Assembly (NCBI GenBank): GCA_963618055.1
Contig: CAVERI010000078.1
Span: 1 to 12,546 of the forward strand
Length of the DNA: 12,546 bases
From: SFHK01 sp963618055
GTDB lineage: Bacteria; Bacillota; Clostridia; Christensenellales; Aristaeellaceae
Direction of reading: 5' to 3'
Positions 1 through 6,683 of the stretch are shown in pieces (the first letter of the stretch is position 1; every line of letters begins with the position of its first letter). A program made the translations under genes and the position numbers. The notes under the pieces were generated by a model, which was given only the letters and a program-made list of their open reading frames with translations, was not told the DNA's origin and ran no database searches.

Positions 1-76
1 GAATCGACTGTTCTCTTGCTTCTCGTTCTCTGTATCGTTTTCAAGGATCGCGCTGACCGCGTTTCTCGCGGACAGC
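1..76 (-). promoter_or_regulatory. Transcribed leader of an off-window gene, possibly rRNA
   Basis: This is the leader below the promoter at 83-111. In transcript sense it has a 5-bp hairpin CCGCG-AGAAA-CGCGG (57-71) and then TCCTTGAAAAC (37-47). The latter resembles the CTTTGAAAAC-type motif common in Firmicutes rRNA leaders and spacers. No coding start is evident. An rRNA operon off the left edge is one explanation, and an ordinary mRNA leader cannot be excluded. Confidence 0.3.
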
Positions 77-82
77 TTGTAT

Positions 83-111
83 ATATTATCACCGCCCGCC
101 TCATTTGTCAA
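83..111 (-). promoter_or_regulatory. Minus-strand sigma-A promoter reading off the left edge
   Basis: On the minus strand TTGACA (106-111) is followed after exactly 17 bp by TAATAT (83-88), a 4/6 match to the -10 consensus. GATAAT at 85-90 is an alternative with a 15-bp spacer. Transcription would begin near 76 and leave the window at base 1 without meeting a start codon preceded by an SD. It lies only 26 bp after the thioesterase stop, and no terminator is visible between them. The downstream gene is outside the window. Confidence 0.65.
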
Positions 112-136
112 TAGGGTTTTTCAAAAAATATGTTTC

Positions 137-607
137 TTAACATTTCCTCGCATTCATTCGCGCAATCCGGCGTTCTTCGGCAGCCTTCCACTCTATTTTG
201 TCCTCTTCCGACTCAAGAAGCAGCCTCGGAACCGGCTTCGGCCTCTCATTTTCATCGAGCGCGACCTCTACCAGATAAGCGCGGTTCACCATTTCGCGCC
301 GTCCGTCCATCTTTTCGACAAAGCTGTCCGTGCGCACCTCAAGGCTGGTTCGCCCCGTCCACGTCACACGCCCGACGATCACAAGCAGGTCTCCGGCGCG
401 CGCGGGCGCGAGAAATTGAAGGTGATCAATGCAGGCCGTGGTAACGTCCGAATTCGCGAAGCGGCGCGCCGTCACACCAGCCACCACATCAATCCACATG
501 AGAAGCTGCCCGCCGAACAGGCGGCCTGAGCCGTTGATATGCTCCGGCCGGATGATATGCACCTGCTCCGCGCGCGCGTCCTGCCACCGTTTCTCCATCG
601 TTTCCAT
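137..607 (-). CDS. Acyl-CoA thioesterase, hotdog fold (YciA/BACH type)
   Basis: Predicted cytosolic thioesterase that hydrolyses acyl-CoA to free acid and CoA. The 156-residue length fits a single hotdog domain that oligomerises. The signature lies at about residues 24-44: INGSGRLFGGQLLMWID. Asn25 and Asp40 sit where the family has its catalytic Asn/Asp, and a second conserved strand (ACIDHLQFLAPARAGD) spans about 58-73. The charged C-terminal tail, about 133-156, is probably helical. The ATG at 607 is chosen because GGGAGG lies 5-6 bases upstream; the next Met, codon 4, would be too far from it. It is the last gene after gltX and the phosphodiesterase, only 12 bp behind the latter, so it is almost surely co-transcribed. 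Acyl chain preference cannot be read from the sequence. No signal peptide or membrane segment is present. Confidence 0.9.
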   Translation of the reverse strand: METMEKRWQDARAEQVHIIRPEHINGSGRLFGGQLLMWIDVVAGVTARRFANSDVTTACIDHLQFLAPARAGDLLVIVGRVTWTGRTSLEVRTDSFVEKMDGRREMVNRAYLVEVALDENERPKPVPRLLLESEEDKIEWKAAEERRIARMNARKC

Positions 608-619
608 TCTATCCTCCCA

Positions 620-1765
620 CTATGCTTCGCCGCGCGCGAGAATCAGAGGCACGAGCATTTCATCGTCGGTAAGACCGGCATGCTGGCCGATGAGCGTAAA
701 CGCCTTGGTCGCGAGCGTCGTATAGCACAAATAGCTTTTCCCGACCGCGCAGGCGAGGTAATCGCCCACGAAGTCCTCGCATTTGGGATGCAAGGTTCCG
801 CGGCCCAGAAGATGGCTCGAAAAAACCTCTTCATGCGGAATCAGCACAAATTCGTCGCCGCAGACTGCCTTGAACTCGCGTTCAAACTGCGGCCTCCGGT
901 TCGGCTTCACAAACAGGCTGGCGGCGCGCGCTTCGATAGACGGCGGCATCAGCAGGCATTCGTTCAGCTGCGGAATCTGCGCAAGATCGATGCGCTCGGT
1001 CGCGTCCACAAGGCCGTGATCGGCGGTTATGAGCATCAGCGCGTCGCGGGGCAGCGCCTTTGCAAGCGCCTCCGCCTGCGCATTCAGCGAATCAAAATTC
1101 TGCTGCGTCCGTTCGGAGGCGACGCCGGTTTCGTGCATGGTATGGTCAGGCTCGGTGAAGTACACGCACACGAGCTTCCTTCCGGGCTTCGCGCTCACCT
1201 CGCGGACGACCCGCGCACAGTCGGCGAAATTGCGTCCGTCGTAGGTATGCACAACGTCGGCTCCATTCGCGGAATAGGTGGGGAACGGGAACACCGCGTG
1301 CGTTTCCACCTTCCCGTTCAGGCGGGCAAAGCCGGACGGAACCGGCATCAGCCTTTCCGCCGGGGACGGGCCGGGATAGGCTTCGCCGGTATGGCTGTCC
1401 CGGTTCAGGAAGGTATCGATCTGGCGGCCGCACTCCTTAAAGTACAGACTCCACCCCAGCCAGCCGTGCTCCAGTGGGGACAGCCCCGACCAGATGCTGG
1501 TGGTAGCCGCCGTGGTCGTAGACGGGAACACGGCGGAAAGCGTGCATACATCGTGTGTGCGGAGAAAGCTGTCCTCCGGCAGGCAACGTTTGAGCAGGTT
1601 TTCGCCCATGCCGTCCAGCACCATCAGAATCACCACGCGGGGCGCCGCGTCCTTCAGCGCCCCGTCCAGCTCGGGAAGACAGGGATAGCCCAGCTTCACA
1701 CCAAAGCAGCTCATCACGCTCGCCGTGATGGACAGCGAGCTGCGGTCATAATCCGGAAATCTCAT
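620..1765 (-). CDS. Alkaline phosphatase superfamily phosphodiesterase (nucleotide pyrophosphatase type)
   Basis: A 381-residue two-metal phosphoesterase of the type I phosphodiesterase/nucleotide pyrophosphatase family. The metal-site pattern is complete: Asp51 in VLDGMG, nucleophile Thr in the PSTTTA stretch (about 81-86), EPDHTMHETG with Asp207, His208 and His211, TADHG with Asp249/His250, and a late His362 in QHAGL. It should cleave phosphodiester or pyrophosphate bonds; the substrate is unknown. No signal peptide is seen, since the N-terminus MRFPDYDRSS is polar, so it is probably cytosolic, unlike many exported relatives. Its ATG overlaps the gltX TGA by four bases (ATGA), indicating translational coupling, with AGGA about 9 bases upstream. 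Family assignment is strong; a precise activity such as nucleotide pyrophosphatase versus phosphonate or glycan phosphoesterase is not. Confidence 0.88.
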   Translation of the reverse strand: MRFPDYDRSSLSITASVMSCFGVKLGYPCLPELDGALKDAAPRVVILMVLDGMGENLLKRCLPEDSFLRTHDVCTLSAVFPSTTTAATTSIWSGLSPLEHGWLGWSLYFKECGRQIDTFLNRDSHTGEAYPGPSPAERLMPVPSGFARLNGKVETHAVFPFPTYSANGADVVHTYDGRNFADCARVVREVSAKPGRKLVCVYFTEPDHTMHETGVASERTQQNFDSLNAQAEALAKALPRDALMLITADHGLVDATERIDLAQIPQLNECLLMPPSIEARAASLFVKPNRRPQFEREFKAVCGDEFVLIPHEEVFSSHLLGRGTLHPKCEDFVGDYLACAVGKSYLCYTTLATKAFTLIGQHAGLTDDEMLVPLILARGEA

Positions 1766-3273
1766 GCCTTCAATTCCTCAATCGAACGGTTCAGCCGCTT
1801 CAGCGTTTCTTCCTTTCCCAGCAGATACGCAATTTCGAACGCGCCGCCGGGCGTGTTGGCCTTGCCGGAAATGGCAATGCGCAGCGGCCACAGCATCTGG
1901 CCGTTTTTCATGCCGAGCTCCTGAATGGCGGCCATGACGGTATCATGCAGCGCGGCTTCCGACCAATCCTCCTGCTTTTCGAGCACGGGAAGAATGCGGG
2001 TGAGCGCGTCCAGCGCGACCTCGGGGTTCGTCTTCATCTTCTTGTGGGTGTACAGCTCCTTGTCGAAGGACGGCATTTCCGCGAGGAAGTCGACCATTTC
2101 AGGCAGCTGATTGAACACCTCGGTGCGCGGCTGCAAAAGCTCGCACAGGCGCTTGAGGTCAAACCTGCCCTCGCCCAGCGCCTTCTGAAGCCACGGCGTG
2201 GCAATCCTCTCGTATTCCTCGGCGGACAGGCGGCGCACATACTCGGCGTTGAACCACGTGAGCTTGTTCATATCGAACAGCGCCGGGGACTTGTTGATGC
2301 CCTCGAGGTCAAAAATTTCCTCCAGCTCGGACAGCGTGAAGAACTCGCGCTCACCCTTCGGGCTCCAGCCCAGCAGCGCGATGAAGTTGATGATGGCGTC
2401 GCGCAGATAGCCCTGCTCCAGCAAATCCTCAAACGTGGGGTCGCCGTAGCGCTTGGAAAGCTTGCGCACGATGGTCACGGGGTTGCCGTTCTCATCGGGA
2501 ATGAGCTCCTTGGTCATCTTGTCGCGGCGGAAGTCCTCGCGCATGACGGGCGGCAGATGCACGTACATCGGCGGCTGCCAGCCGAAGGCCTCGTACAGCA
2601 GGTTGTACTTCGGCGCGGAGGAAAGATACTCCGTGCCGCGCATCACGTGGGTGATGCCCATGGTGTGGTCGTCAATGACGTTGGCGAAATTGTACGTGGG
2701 CAGACCGTCGGCCTTGATCAGCACGTTGTCGTCCAGCGTGGAGCAGTCCACCTCGACATGACCGTACAGCACGTCGTCGAAGCCGGCCTTTCCCTCGGTG
2801 GGCACATTCTGGCGAATGACGTAGCTCTCGCCCGCCGCCAGACGGCGCTCGACCTCTTCCCTGCTCAGCTTCAGGCAGTCCTTTTCATATTTGTAGGGAC
2901 GTCCTTCCTTCTCGGCGCGCTCGCGGTCGGCCTCCAGCTTCTCCTTGGTGCAGAAGCAATAATAGGCGTGGCCGCTTTCCACCAGCTGCTTGGCATAGGG
3001 CAGATACATCGACTTGCGCTCGCTTTGGATGTAGGGGCCGTATTCGCCGCCCACGTCCGGGCCTTCGTCGTAAGTAAGGCCAGCCTGACGCATGGAATCG
3101 TAAATCTTCTGAACAGCGCCGGGAATTTCGCGCTCCTGATCGGTATCCTCGATGCGCAGGATGAAACGGCCGCCCGTGCGGCGGGCGTACAGATAGGTAT
3201 ACAGCGCCGTTCTCAGGCCGCCGAGATGCAGGTAGCCCGTGGGGCTGGGGGCAAAGCGGGTGCGGACAGTCAT
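1762..3273 (-). CDS. gltX: Glutamyl-tRNA synthetase
   Basis: Class I aminoacyl-tRNA synthetase that attaches glutamate to tRNA-Glu (and possibly tRNA-Gln, where GatCAB then amidates it). Visible motifs are FAPSPTGYLHLGG (7-19, HIGH box HLGG 16-19), IEDTDQ (41-46), a CxC...YxxxC zinc-like set (Cys106, Cys108, Tyr129, Cys133), and the KMSKS loop as KLSKR (271-275). The C-terminal anticodon-binding part contains the KMKTNPEVA and GMKNGQMLWPLRIAISG motifs. At 503 residues it is somewhat longer than usual. About 20 extra residues lie between HLPPVM (239-244) and KLSKR, where relatives typically have only a few. The ATG at 3273 has AAGGAG 8 bases upstream. It is the first gene of a three-gene operon with the phosphodiesterase and thioesterase. 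A discriminating versus non-discriminating specificity cannot be decided here. Confidence 0.97.
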   Translation of the reverse strand: MTVRTRFAPSPTGYLHLGGLRTALYTYLYARRTGGRFILRIEDTDQEREIPGAVQKIYDSMRQAGLTYDEGPDVGGEYGPYIQSERKSMYLPYAKQLVESGHAYYCFCTKEKLEADRERAEKEGRPYKYEKDCLKLSREEVERRLAAGESYVIRQNVPTEGKAGFDDVLYGHVEVDCSTLDDNVLIKADGLPTYNFANVIDDHTMGITHVMRGTEYLSSAPKYNLLYEAFGWQPPMYVHLPPVMREDFRRDKMTKELIPDENGNPVTIVRKLSKRYGDPTFEDLLEQGYLRDAIINFIALLGWSPKGEREFFTLSELEEIFDLEGINKSPALFDMNKLTWFNAEYVRRLSAEEYERIATPWLQKALGEGRFDLKRLCELLQPRTEVFNQLPEMVDFLAEMPSFDKELYTHKKMKTNPEVALDALTRILPVLEKQEDWSEAALHDTVMAAIQELGMKNGQMLWPLRIAISGKANTPGGAFEIAYLLGKEETLKRLNRSIEELKA

Positions 3274-3336
3274 GGAAATCGCTCCTTACATGATGGAATC
3301 GCGCGAGATGCACGCGCGCGGAATGCTTGTTGCCCT

Positions 3337-3345
3337 ATCATACCA
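3337..3345 (-). promoter_or_regulatory. Extended -10 promoter of gltX
   Basis: The minus strand reads TGGTATGAT, a TGn extended -10 with a 5/6 match to TATAAT. No good -35 hexamer lies 16-18 bp upstream, which is tolerable for extended -10 promoters. The start would be near 3330, giving a leader of roughly 57 nt. That leader contains a possible CGCGCG/CGCGCG hairpin (3300-3305 with 3313-3318) before the SD AAGGAG. No T-box-like sequence is seen. Confidence 0.55.
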
Positions 3346-3513
3346 TGCGTATGTGAATTTCGCGCGAAACACGCGCCCGTTTTTTCGCCCGCAAGAGAAA
3401 AAAACATGCGCACGACGAAGCCGCCCTGTGCTTTGCAGCCGTGTGCACAGGTATCGACAGGTTGGCAATGAGGGAATCGGCGAACAGTACCCTTCTTCAA
3501 TCCCACCTGCCAT
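3343..3513. other. Intergenic stretch between the GNAT gene and the gltX promoter
   Basis: No gene is supported here. Both flanking genes are on the minus strand, so this is the 3' end of the GNAT transcript and the region upstream of gltX. A GCGCG-AAACA-CGCGC inverted repeat (3362-3375), followed on the plus strand by a T-run at 3380-3385, is the only visible structure. Nothing on the plus strand leads into it, so it is not called a terminator. A clear GNAT terminator was not found. Confidence 0.5.
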
Positions 3514-4032
3514 TTAGAATGTCTTTGTATAGATATGGCTGTCAAACCGCACGTTCATGTGGTATTTTTTGAATTCCGTCTTCTTTTCGGCGAGAAAGTC
3601 TGCCCCCGTAAGCAGTGCAACCGAGGCTGCGTTTTCATCCGCAACCTCTGCCGTTACCCGCGCAGCACCCTGCTGCCTAAGCCATGAAAGAACAATCCCG
3701 AGCGCCTCCCGGCCATAGCCGAGACGCCAGAACCGCCGATGAATGCAGTAGCCGATGTCATACGTCTCTCTCGAAGCATCGGGAAACGCACAGAACGACC
3801 CGATTCCCTCACCGGTATCCAGAAGCGTAATCGTGAAATAATAGCCGTCCGGACTGTCGCTCATTGCATCCAGTGCGCGAAGGTACGCATCGTCAACAAA
3901 TGCCTCGGTTGGATCGCTGAGATAGGCTCCATTTTCCTCATCAAGCCACATATCCTTCATCAAATTCAGATCAGACGGCTCATAATTTCGCACAGCAATC
4001 CGCTTACCGCGAAGGGGCACTTCGATTTTCAT
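3514..4032 (-). CDS. GNAT family N-acetyltransferase (RimJ/RimL-like)
   Basis: A 172-residue acetyltransferase using acetyl-CoA to acetylate an amine; the acceptor may be a protein N-terminus or a small molecule and is unknown. The fold is indicated by an N-terminal RGKRIAVRNYEPSDL segment, a central GYYFTI...GIGSFCAF strand pair, and YDIGYCIHRRFWRLGYGREAL. The last contains the acetyl-CoA pyrophosphate-binding R-x-x-G-x-G/A-type loop (RLGYGR). A C-terminal AEVADENAASVALLTGADF helix-turn is also typical. The frame is open to an ATG at 4062, but the start at 4032 is preferred: AAGGAG lies 4 bases upstream of it, nothing SD-like precedes 4062, and the predicted transcript begins near 4075. It stands alone between its own promoter and gltX. 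No membrane segment or signal peptide is present. Confidence 0.88.
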   Translation of the reverse strand: MKIEVPLRGKRIAVRNYEPSDLNLMKDMWLDEENGAYLSDPTEAFVDDAYLRALDAMSDSPDGYYFTITLLDTGEGIGSFCAFPDASRETYDIGYCIHRRFWRLGYGREALGIVLSWLRQQGAARVTAEVADENAASVALLTGADFLAEKKTEFKKYHMNVRFDSHIYTKTF

Positions 4033-4081
4033 AGAACTCCTTGCCGCGCCATATCGACGCATGGAAACTTACTCTGTCATG

Positions 4082-4110
4082 ATTATACGCATCCAGCCGC
4101 GGAGCGTCAA
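4082..4110 (-). promoter_or_regulatory. Near-consensus sigma-A promoter of the GNAT gene
   Basis: The minus strand reads TTGACG (4105-4110), a 17-bp spacer, then a perfect TATAAT (4082-4087). The predicted start near 4075 gives a leader of about 43 nt to the ATG at 4032. It begins 27 bp after the htrA terminator's T-run, so the two transcription units are cleanly separated. Confidence 0.85.
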
Positions 4111-4136
4111 TAGCCAAAGCGCATGAACGAAGCGCA

Positions 4137-4172
4137 TAAAAACGGAGTCGCCTCCGCGCGGGAAGCGGCTCC
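4137..4172 (-). terminator. Intrinsic terminator after the htrA-like gene
   Basis: On the minus strand GGAG-C-CGCTTCC, a 5-nt CGCGC loop and GGAGGCG-A-CTCC form a stem of about 11 bp with one C/A mismatch and one G-T wobble (4144-4172). GTTTTTA follows at once (4137-4143). It lies 15 bp after the stop codon at 4188-4190 and marks the end of the foldase-htrA operon. Confidence 0.85.
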
Positions 4173-4187
4173 ATTTGGAAGTAGGAT

Positions 4188-5486
4188 TTACGCGGCGGCG
4201 TTGAACTCGAACAGGTTCACATCGAAGTCGATATACTCGCCCTCGCCCACCTCGCCGTCGGCACTGTCCACTCCCTCGGCACGGTAGACCTTCACGGAGA
4301 TGGTGTCGCCGAAGCTGTGAGACGCAAGCGTCTGCTGCACGTGGGTCGCAGTATCGGCGAGCACGCCGTCAACCTCAACGATGATGTCGTTCACCTGAAT
4401 GCCGGCCGCGGCTGCCGGAGAGCCGTCCACAACCTCGATCACCTGCATGCCCGTCGGCAGCTGGCCGGTGTACACGCGGTAGTCGTTGCTGGTGCTCAGC
4501 GGGCTGATGGTTACGCCCAGCAGGGGCTTGTCGCTGGTGGAAACAACCTTGGTGCCGCTATCGTCCGCAGAGGGCGCGGTAACGTCGCCGGACAGAACCT
4601 TGGTAATGGCTTCCTCAATCAGGGGTTTGGCGGTGTTGATCGGGATGACAAGGCCGATGCCCTCGATGGTGGTTGTGCTGCTGGAATAGTATCTGCTCGA
4701 GAGCTTCATCGACGGAATGCCCATCAGCTGACCCAGCACGTTGAACATGCCGCCGCCGGAGTTTCCGGAGTTGATGGCCGCGTCGGTCTGAATCATCGAG
4801 TTGACGACCTGCCGCTTGAGGCCGTATTTATCGGTAGTGGTGGTAGAGCTGATCTGGCGGTCAAGCGCCGAGATGATGCCGACCGTTACCGTGCCGCGCA
4901 GCTCTTCGGACAGCGGGTTGCCGATGCAGATCGACCACTCGCCCACCTGAAGCTGATCGCTGTCGCCCAGCGCGACGGGGGCAAGGTTCAGATCGGGCGC
5001 GTACACCACGGCCACGTCCAGCGACTCATCGTAGGCAATGACCGTCGCGGAGATTTCGTCGTCGCTGTTCAGAATGGACAGGGTCAGCCGGGCCGCGTCC
5101 TCTACAACGTGATAGTTGGTCAGAACCACGTGCTCATACACGACTACGCCGGAGCCGGTAGAGGTCAGCTTTTCGGTGGTTTCGCTGCTGGAACGGCTGT
5201 CGCGGGAGCCGCGGCCGGAGCCGCCGAAGCCGAAGCCGCCGAAGCCATAGTAGGGCGAGTAGCTGTTCACGGTGTAGTTCTGATAATTGTTCACGCCGAC
5301 GACGCTGCCCTGCACGTTCTTGACCACGTCAATAAACGGGCTGGTCACTTGGCTCTGGTCGGTGGTCGTGTTTACCACGCTCGCGGCGGCCTTCTTGGCT
5401 TCATCCGCCGACATGGCGAAGGCAACGGAAACGTTCGCGACGCATACGACGATGGCGAGTACGATGGCGAATAGCTTCTTCTTCAT
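4188..5486 (-). CDS. Secreted HtrA/DegP-like serine protease with a PDZ domain
   Basis: A 432-residue S1C-family protease/chaperone of the cell envelope that degrades or holds misfolded exported proteins. Residues 1-24 form a Sec signal peptide ending AFA, so it is probably cleaved, or it may stay as an anchor. A Tyr/Gly/Ser-rich linker spans about 68-100. The trypsin-like domain follows with His126 (TNYHVVED), Asp157 (SLDVAVVYA) and Ser243 (NSGNSGGG), so the triad is complete. One PDZ domain occupies about 323-420 (DKPLLGVTISPL, GSPAAAAGIQVNDIIVEVDG). The ATG has GGAGG 8 bases upstream. It lies 56 bp after the foldase gene and is followed by a strong terminator, so it is the second gene of that operon. 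The htrA-type role is inferred from domains and neighbours; the exact symbol is not assigned because several paralogues exist in Firmicutes. Confidence 0.93.
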   Translation of the reverse strand: MKKKLFAIVLAIVVCVANVSVAFAMSADEAKKAAASVVNTTTDQSQVTSPFIDVVKNVQGSVVGVNNYQNYTVNSYSPYYGFGGFGFGGSGRGSRDSRSSSETTEKLTSTGSGVVVYEHVVLTNYHVVEDAARLTLSILNSDDEISATVIAYDESLDVAVVYAPDLNLAPVALGDSDQLQVGEWSICIGNPLSEELRGTVTVGIISALDRQISSTTTTDKYGLKRQVVNSMIQTDAAINSGNSGGGMFNVLGQLMGIPSMKLSSRYYSSSTTTIEGIGLVIPINTAKPLIEEAITKVLSGDVTAPSADDSGTKVVSTSDKPLLGVTISPLSTSNDYRVYTGQLPTGMQVIEVVDGSPAAAAGIQVNDIIVEVDGVLADTATHVQQTLASHSFGDTISVKVYRAEGVDSADGEVGEGEYIDFDVNLFEFNAAA

Positions 5487-5542
5487 AATTATGTCCTCCA
5501 GTCTTGGTCTTTGGAATCTATGTCAATCCGGGTCGGCTTGGC

Positions 5543-6529
5543 TCAATCGAGCGTCAGCCCATCCCAGAAGGATTCGTTGATTTCGCAGCTCGTCTGTTCA
5601 TACAGACGGTTGTAGGTTGCCGAGAACGCGTCCACCCGCGCCTGATACAGCGCCTGATCAACCGCGTCCTCATAGGCCAGCGTGTCCGTGTTGTCCAGCA
5701 GGCGGACGACAAACAGACCATAGTCTGTTTTGATCACGCCGCTCGTTTCGCCGACAGTCATGGTCTCAACGGTGTCCAGAAGCGTCTGATCGACCTCGGG
5801 GCTCCCGGCTATCAGGGAAACCTCGCCCCATGTCAGCTCGGGATACGCGGCGGCGGCCTCCTCCGGCGAATCGGCCTTCATGCATTCGAGCATAATCCGG
5901 CCGATTTCCTGCTCGCGCGCCACCGTCAGCGAAACGGACGCGCCGTTCTCGTCCACATCCGCCAGCGGGTGGGAGAGATAGCACAGGTCGTAGATCACAT
6001 AATCCCCGGGATTCACGGCGGCGCGAACCGCGTCCTCGTCGACGTCCGTCTCGTTCAGCAGGCGGCTGCACTTGCGGTCGGCCAGCTTCTGCTTGAGGAA
6101 CACCGCCTTCACGTCCGCCTCGGTAAAGCCCGCGCGTTCCTCGTCCGACAGGGAGGTGAAAAACTCGTGCGCGTCGGTTTCAGCGGCGGCCTCGTCGGCC
6201 TCGGTGGCGGTCATTCCGTCGGCCTGCGCCATCTGATAGAACACGTTCATCATCACAAGCTCCCGGAACACGTCACTCTTCACCGCCTCGGCGGCGCTTC
6301 GACCGTCGGTGCAGGGAATCGACCAGTAATCCAGCCCCAGAAAATCGCGATAGTAGGCGACGATTTCCTCGTATCCGCTCTTCGCCGCGCACACGTACAC
6401 GCGCGCCTCGGCGAAGGATACGGGATTTCCGTCGATCGTCACGGCCACTTCCTCATCAGCAAGCGCCTGACCGGCAAGAACCGTCAGTGCCAGCATGAGT
6501 ATGGCCAGTCTTCGCAAGCTCAAGCGCAT
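5543..6529 (-). CDS. Exported peptidyl-prolyl isomerase/foldase of the parvulin (SurA/PrsA-like) type
   Basis: A 328-residue exported protein. Positively charged MRLSLRR and a hydrophobic core to about residue 20 lead to QALA|DEE, a type I signal peptidase site after residue 24. There is no lipobox Cys, so unlike classical PrsA it does not look like a lipoprotein. A helical SurA-like N-terminal part (about 40-165) precedes a probable rotamase domain at about 175-275, with an APEV-like SPEVDQTLLDTVETMTVGETSGVIKT segment and YGLFVVRLLD, typical of parvulin ends. The divergent sequence leaves catalytic PPIase activity unproven; it may act only as a chaperone. It is the first gene of the operon with the HtrA-like protease and is divergent from a two-component system. 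AAGGAGG lies only 2 bases before the ATG, whereas a TTG at codon 3 would be 8 bases away, so the true start could be 6523. Confidence 0.75.
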   Translation of the reverse strand: MRLSLRRLAILMLALTVLAGQALADEEVAVTIDGNPVSFAEARVYVCAAKSGYEEIVAYYRDFLGLDYWSIPCTDGRSAAEAVKSDVFRELVMMNVFYQMAQADGMTATEADEAAAETDAHEFFTSLSDEERAGFTEADVKAVFLKQKLADRKCSRLLNETDVDEDAVRAAVNPGDYVIYDLCYLSHPLADVDENGASVSLTVAREQEIGRIMLECMKADSPEEAAAAYPELTWGEVSLIAGSPEVDQTLLDTVETMTVGETSGVIKTDYGLFVVRLLDNTDTLAYEDAVDQALYQARVDAFSATYNRLYEQTSCEINESFWDGLTLD

Positions 6530-6554
6530 CGCCTCCTTTTCAACTTACGGGCAC

Positions 6555-6563
6555 ATTATAACA
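6555..6563 (-). promoter_or_regulatory. Extended -10 promoter of the foldase-htrA operon
   Basis: The minus strand reads TGTTATAAT, a TGn plus perfect -10. No recognisable -35 lies 16-18 bp upstream (about 6577-6584), which suggests dependence on the TGn element or on an activator. The start would be near 6548, giving a leader of about 19 nt. Confidence 0.65.
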
Positions 6564-6569
6564 CGGAAC

Positions 6570-6612
6570 TTCTTAAAAAGCAGCCGGGAAAATCCTTAGG
6601 AATTCTTAATTC
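6570..6612. promoter_or_regulatory. Candidate response-regulator boxes between divergent promoters
   Basis: TTCTTAA occurs at 6570-6576 and again at 6603-6609. A related TCCTTAG lies at 6593-6599, exactly 10 bp before the second copy. Such 10-bp phased direct repeats are how OmpR-family regulators usually bind. For the regulator gene they sit upstream of its -35; for the foldase promoter the first copy falls in the spacer region. The link to the neighbouring regulator is inference. Confidence 0.4.
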
Positions 6613-6624
6613 ATCCAATTTCCA

Positions 6625-6654
6625 ATGGCATTTCGGCTTCACAGGCGTTATAAT
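6625..6654 (+). promoter_or_regulatory. Promoter of the two-component system operon
   Basis: ATGGCA (6625-6630, 4/6 to TTGACA) and a perfect TATAAT (6649-6654) are separated by 18 bp. The start near 6661 gives a 23-nt leader with the SD AGAGGTGAG before the ATG at 6684. Confidence 0.65.
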
Positions 6655-6683
6655 AGGTACAAACGCAAGAGAGGTGAGAGCGA

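Noticed and set aside
539..1924. Plus-strand open frame of about 461 codons
   Set aside because: It is antisense to the phosphodiesterase, whose metal motifs are complete. Its translation is rich in Arg, His and Gly with no recognisable domain.
3362..3385. Inverted repeat plus T-run resembling a plus-strand terminator
   Set aside because: No plus-strand gene leads into it. It has only a 5-bp stem, with CCG between stem and T-run, in a region upstream of the gltX promoter.
1945..3471. Plus-strand open frame of about 508 codons
   Set aside because: It lies antisense to gltX, has a His/Gln/Val-rich low-complexity translation with no family motif, and has no SD. It is a GC-driven shadow of a certain gene.
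4317..5474. Plus-strand open frame of about 385 codons
   Set aside because: It is antisense to the HtrA-like protease, with a repetitive Gly/Ala/Val/His/Asp translation typical of a shadow frame.
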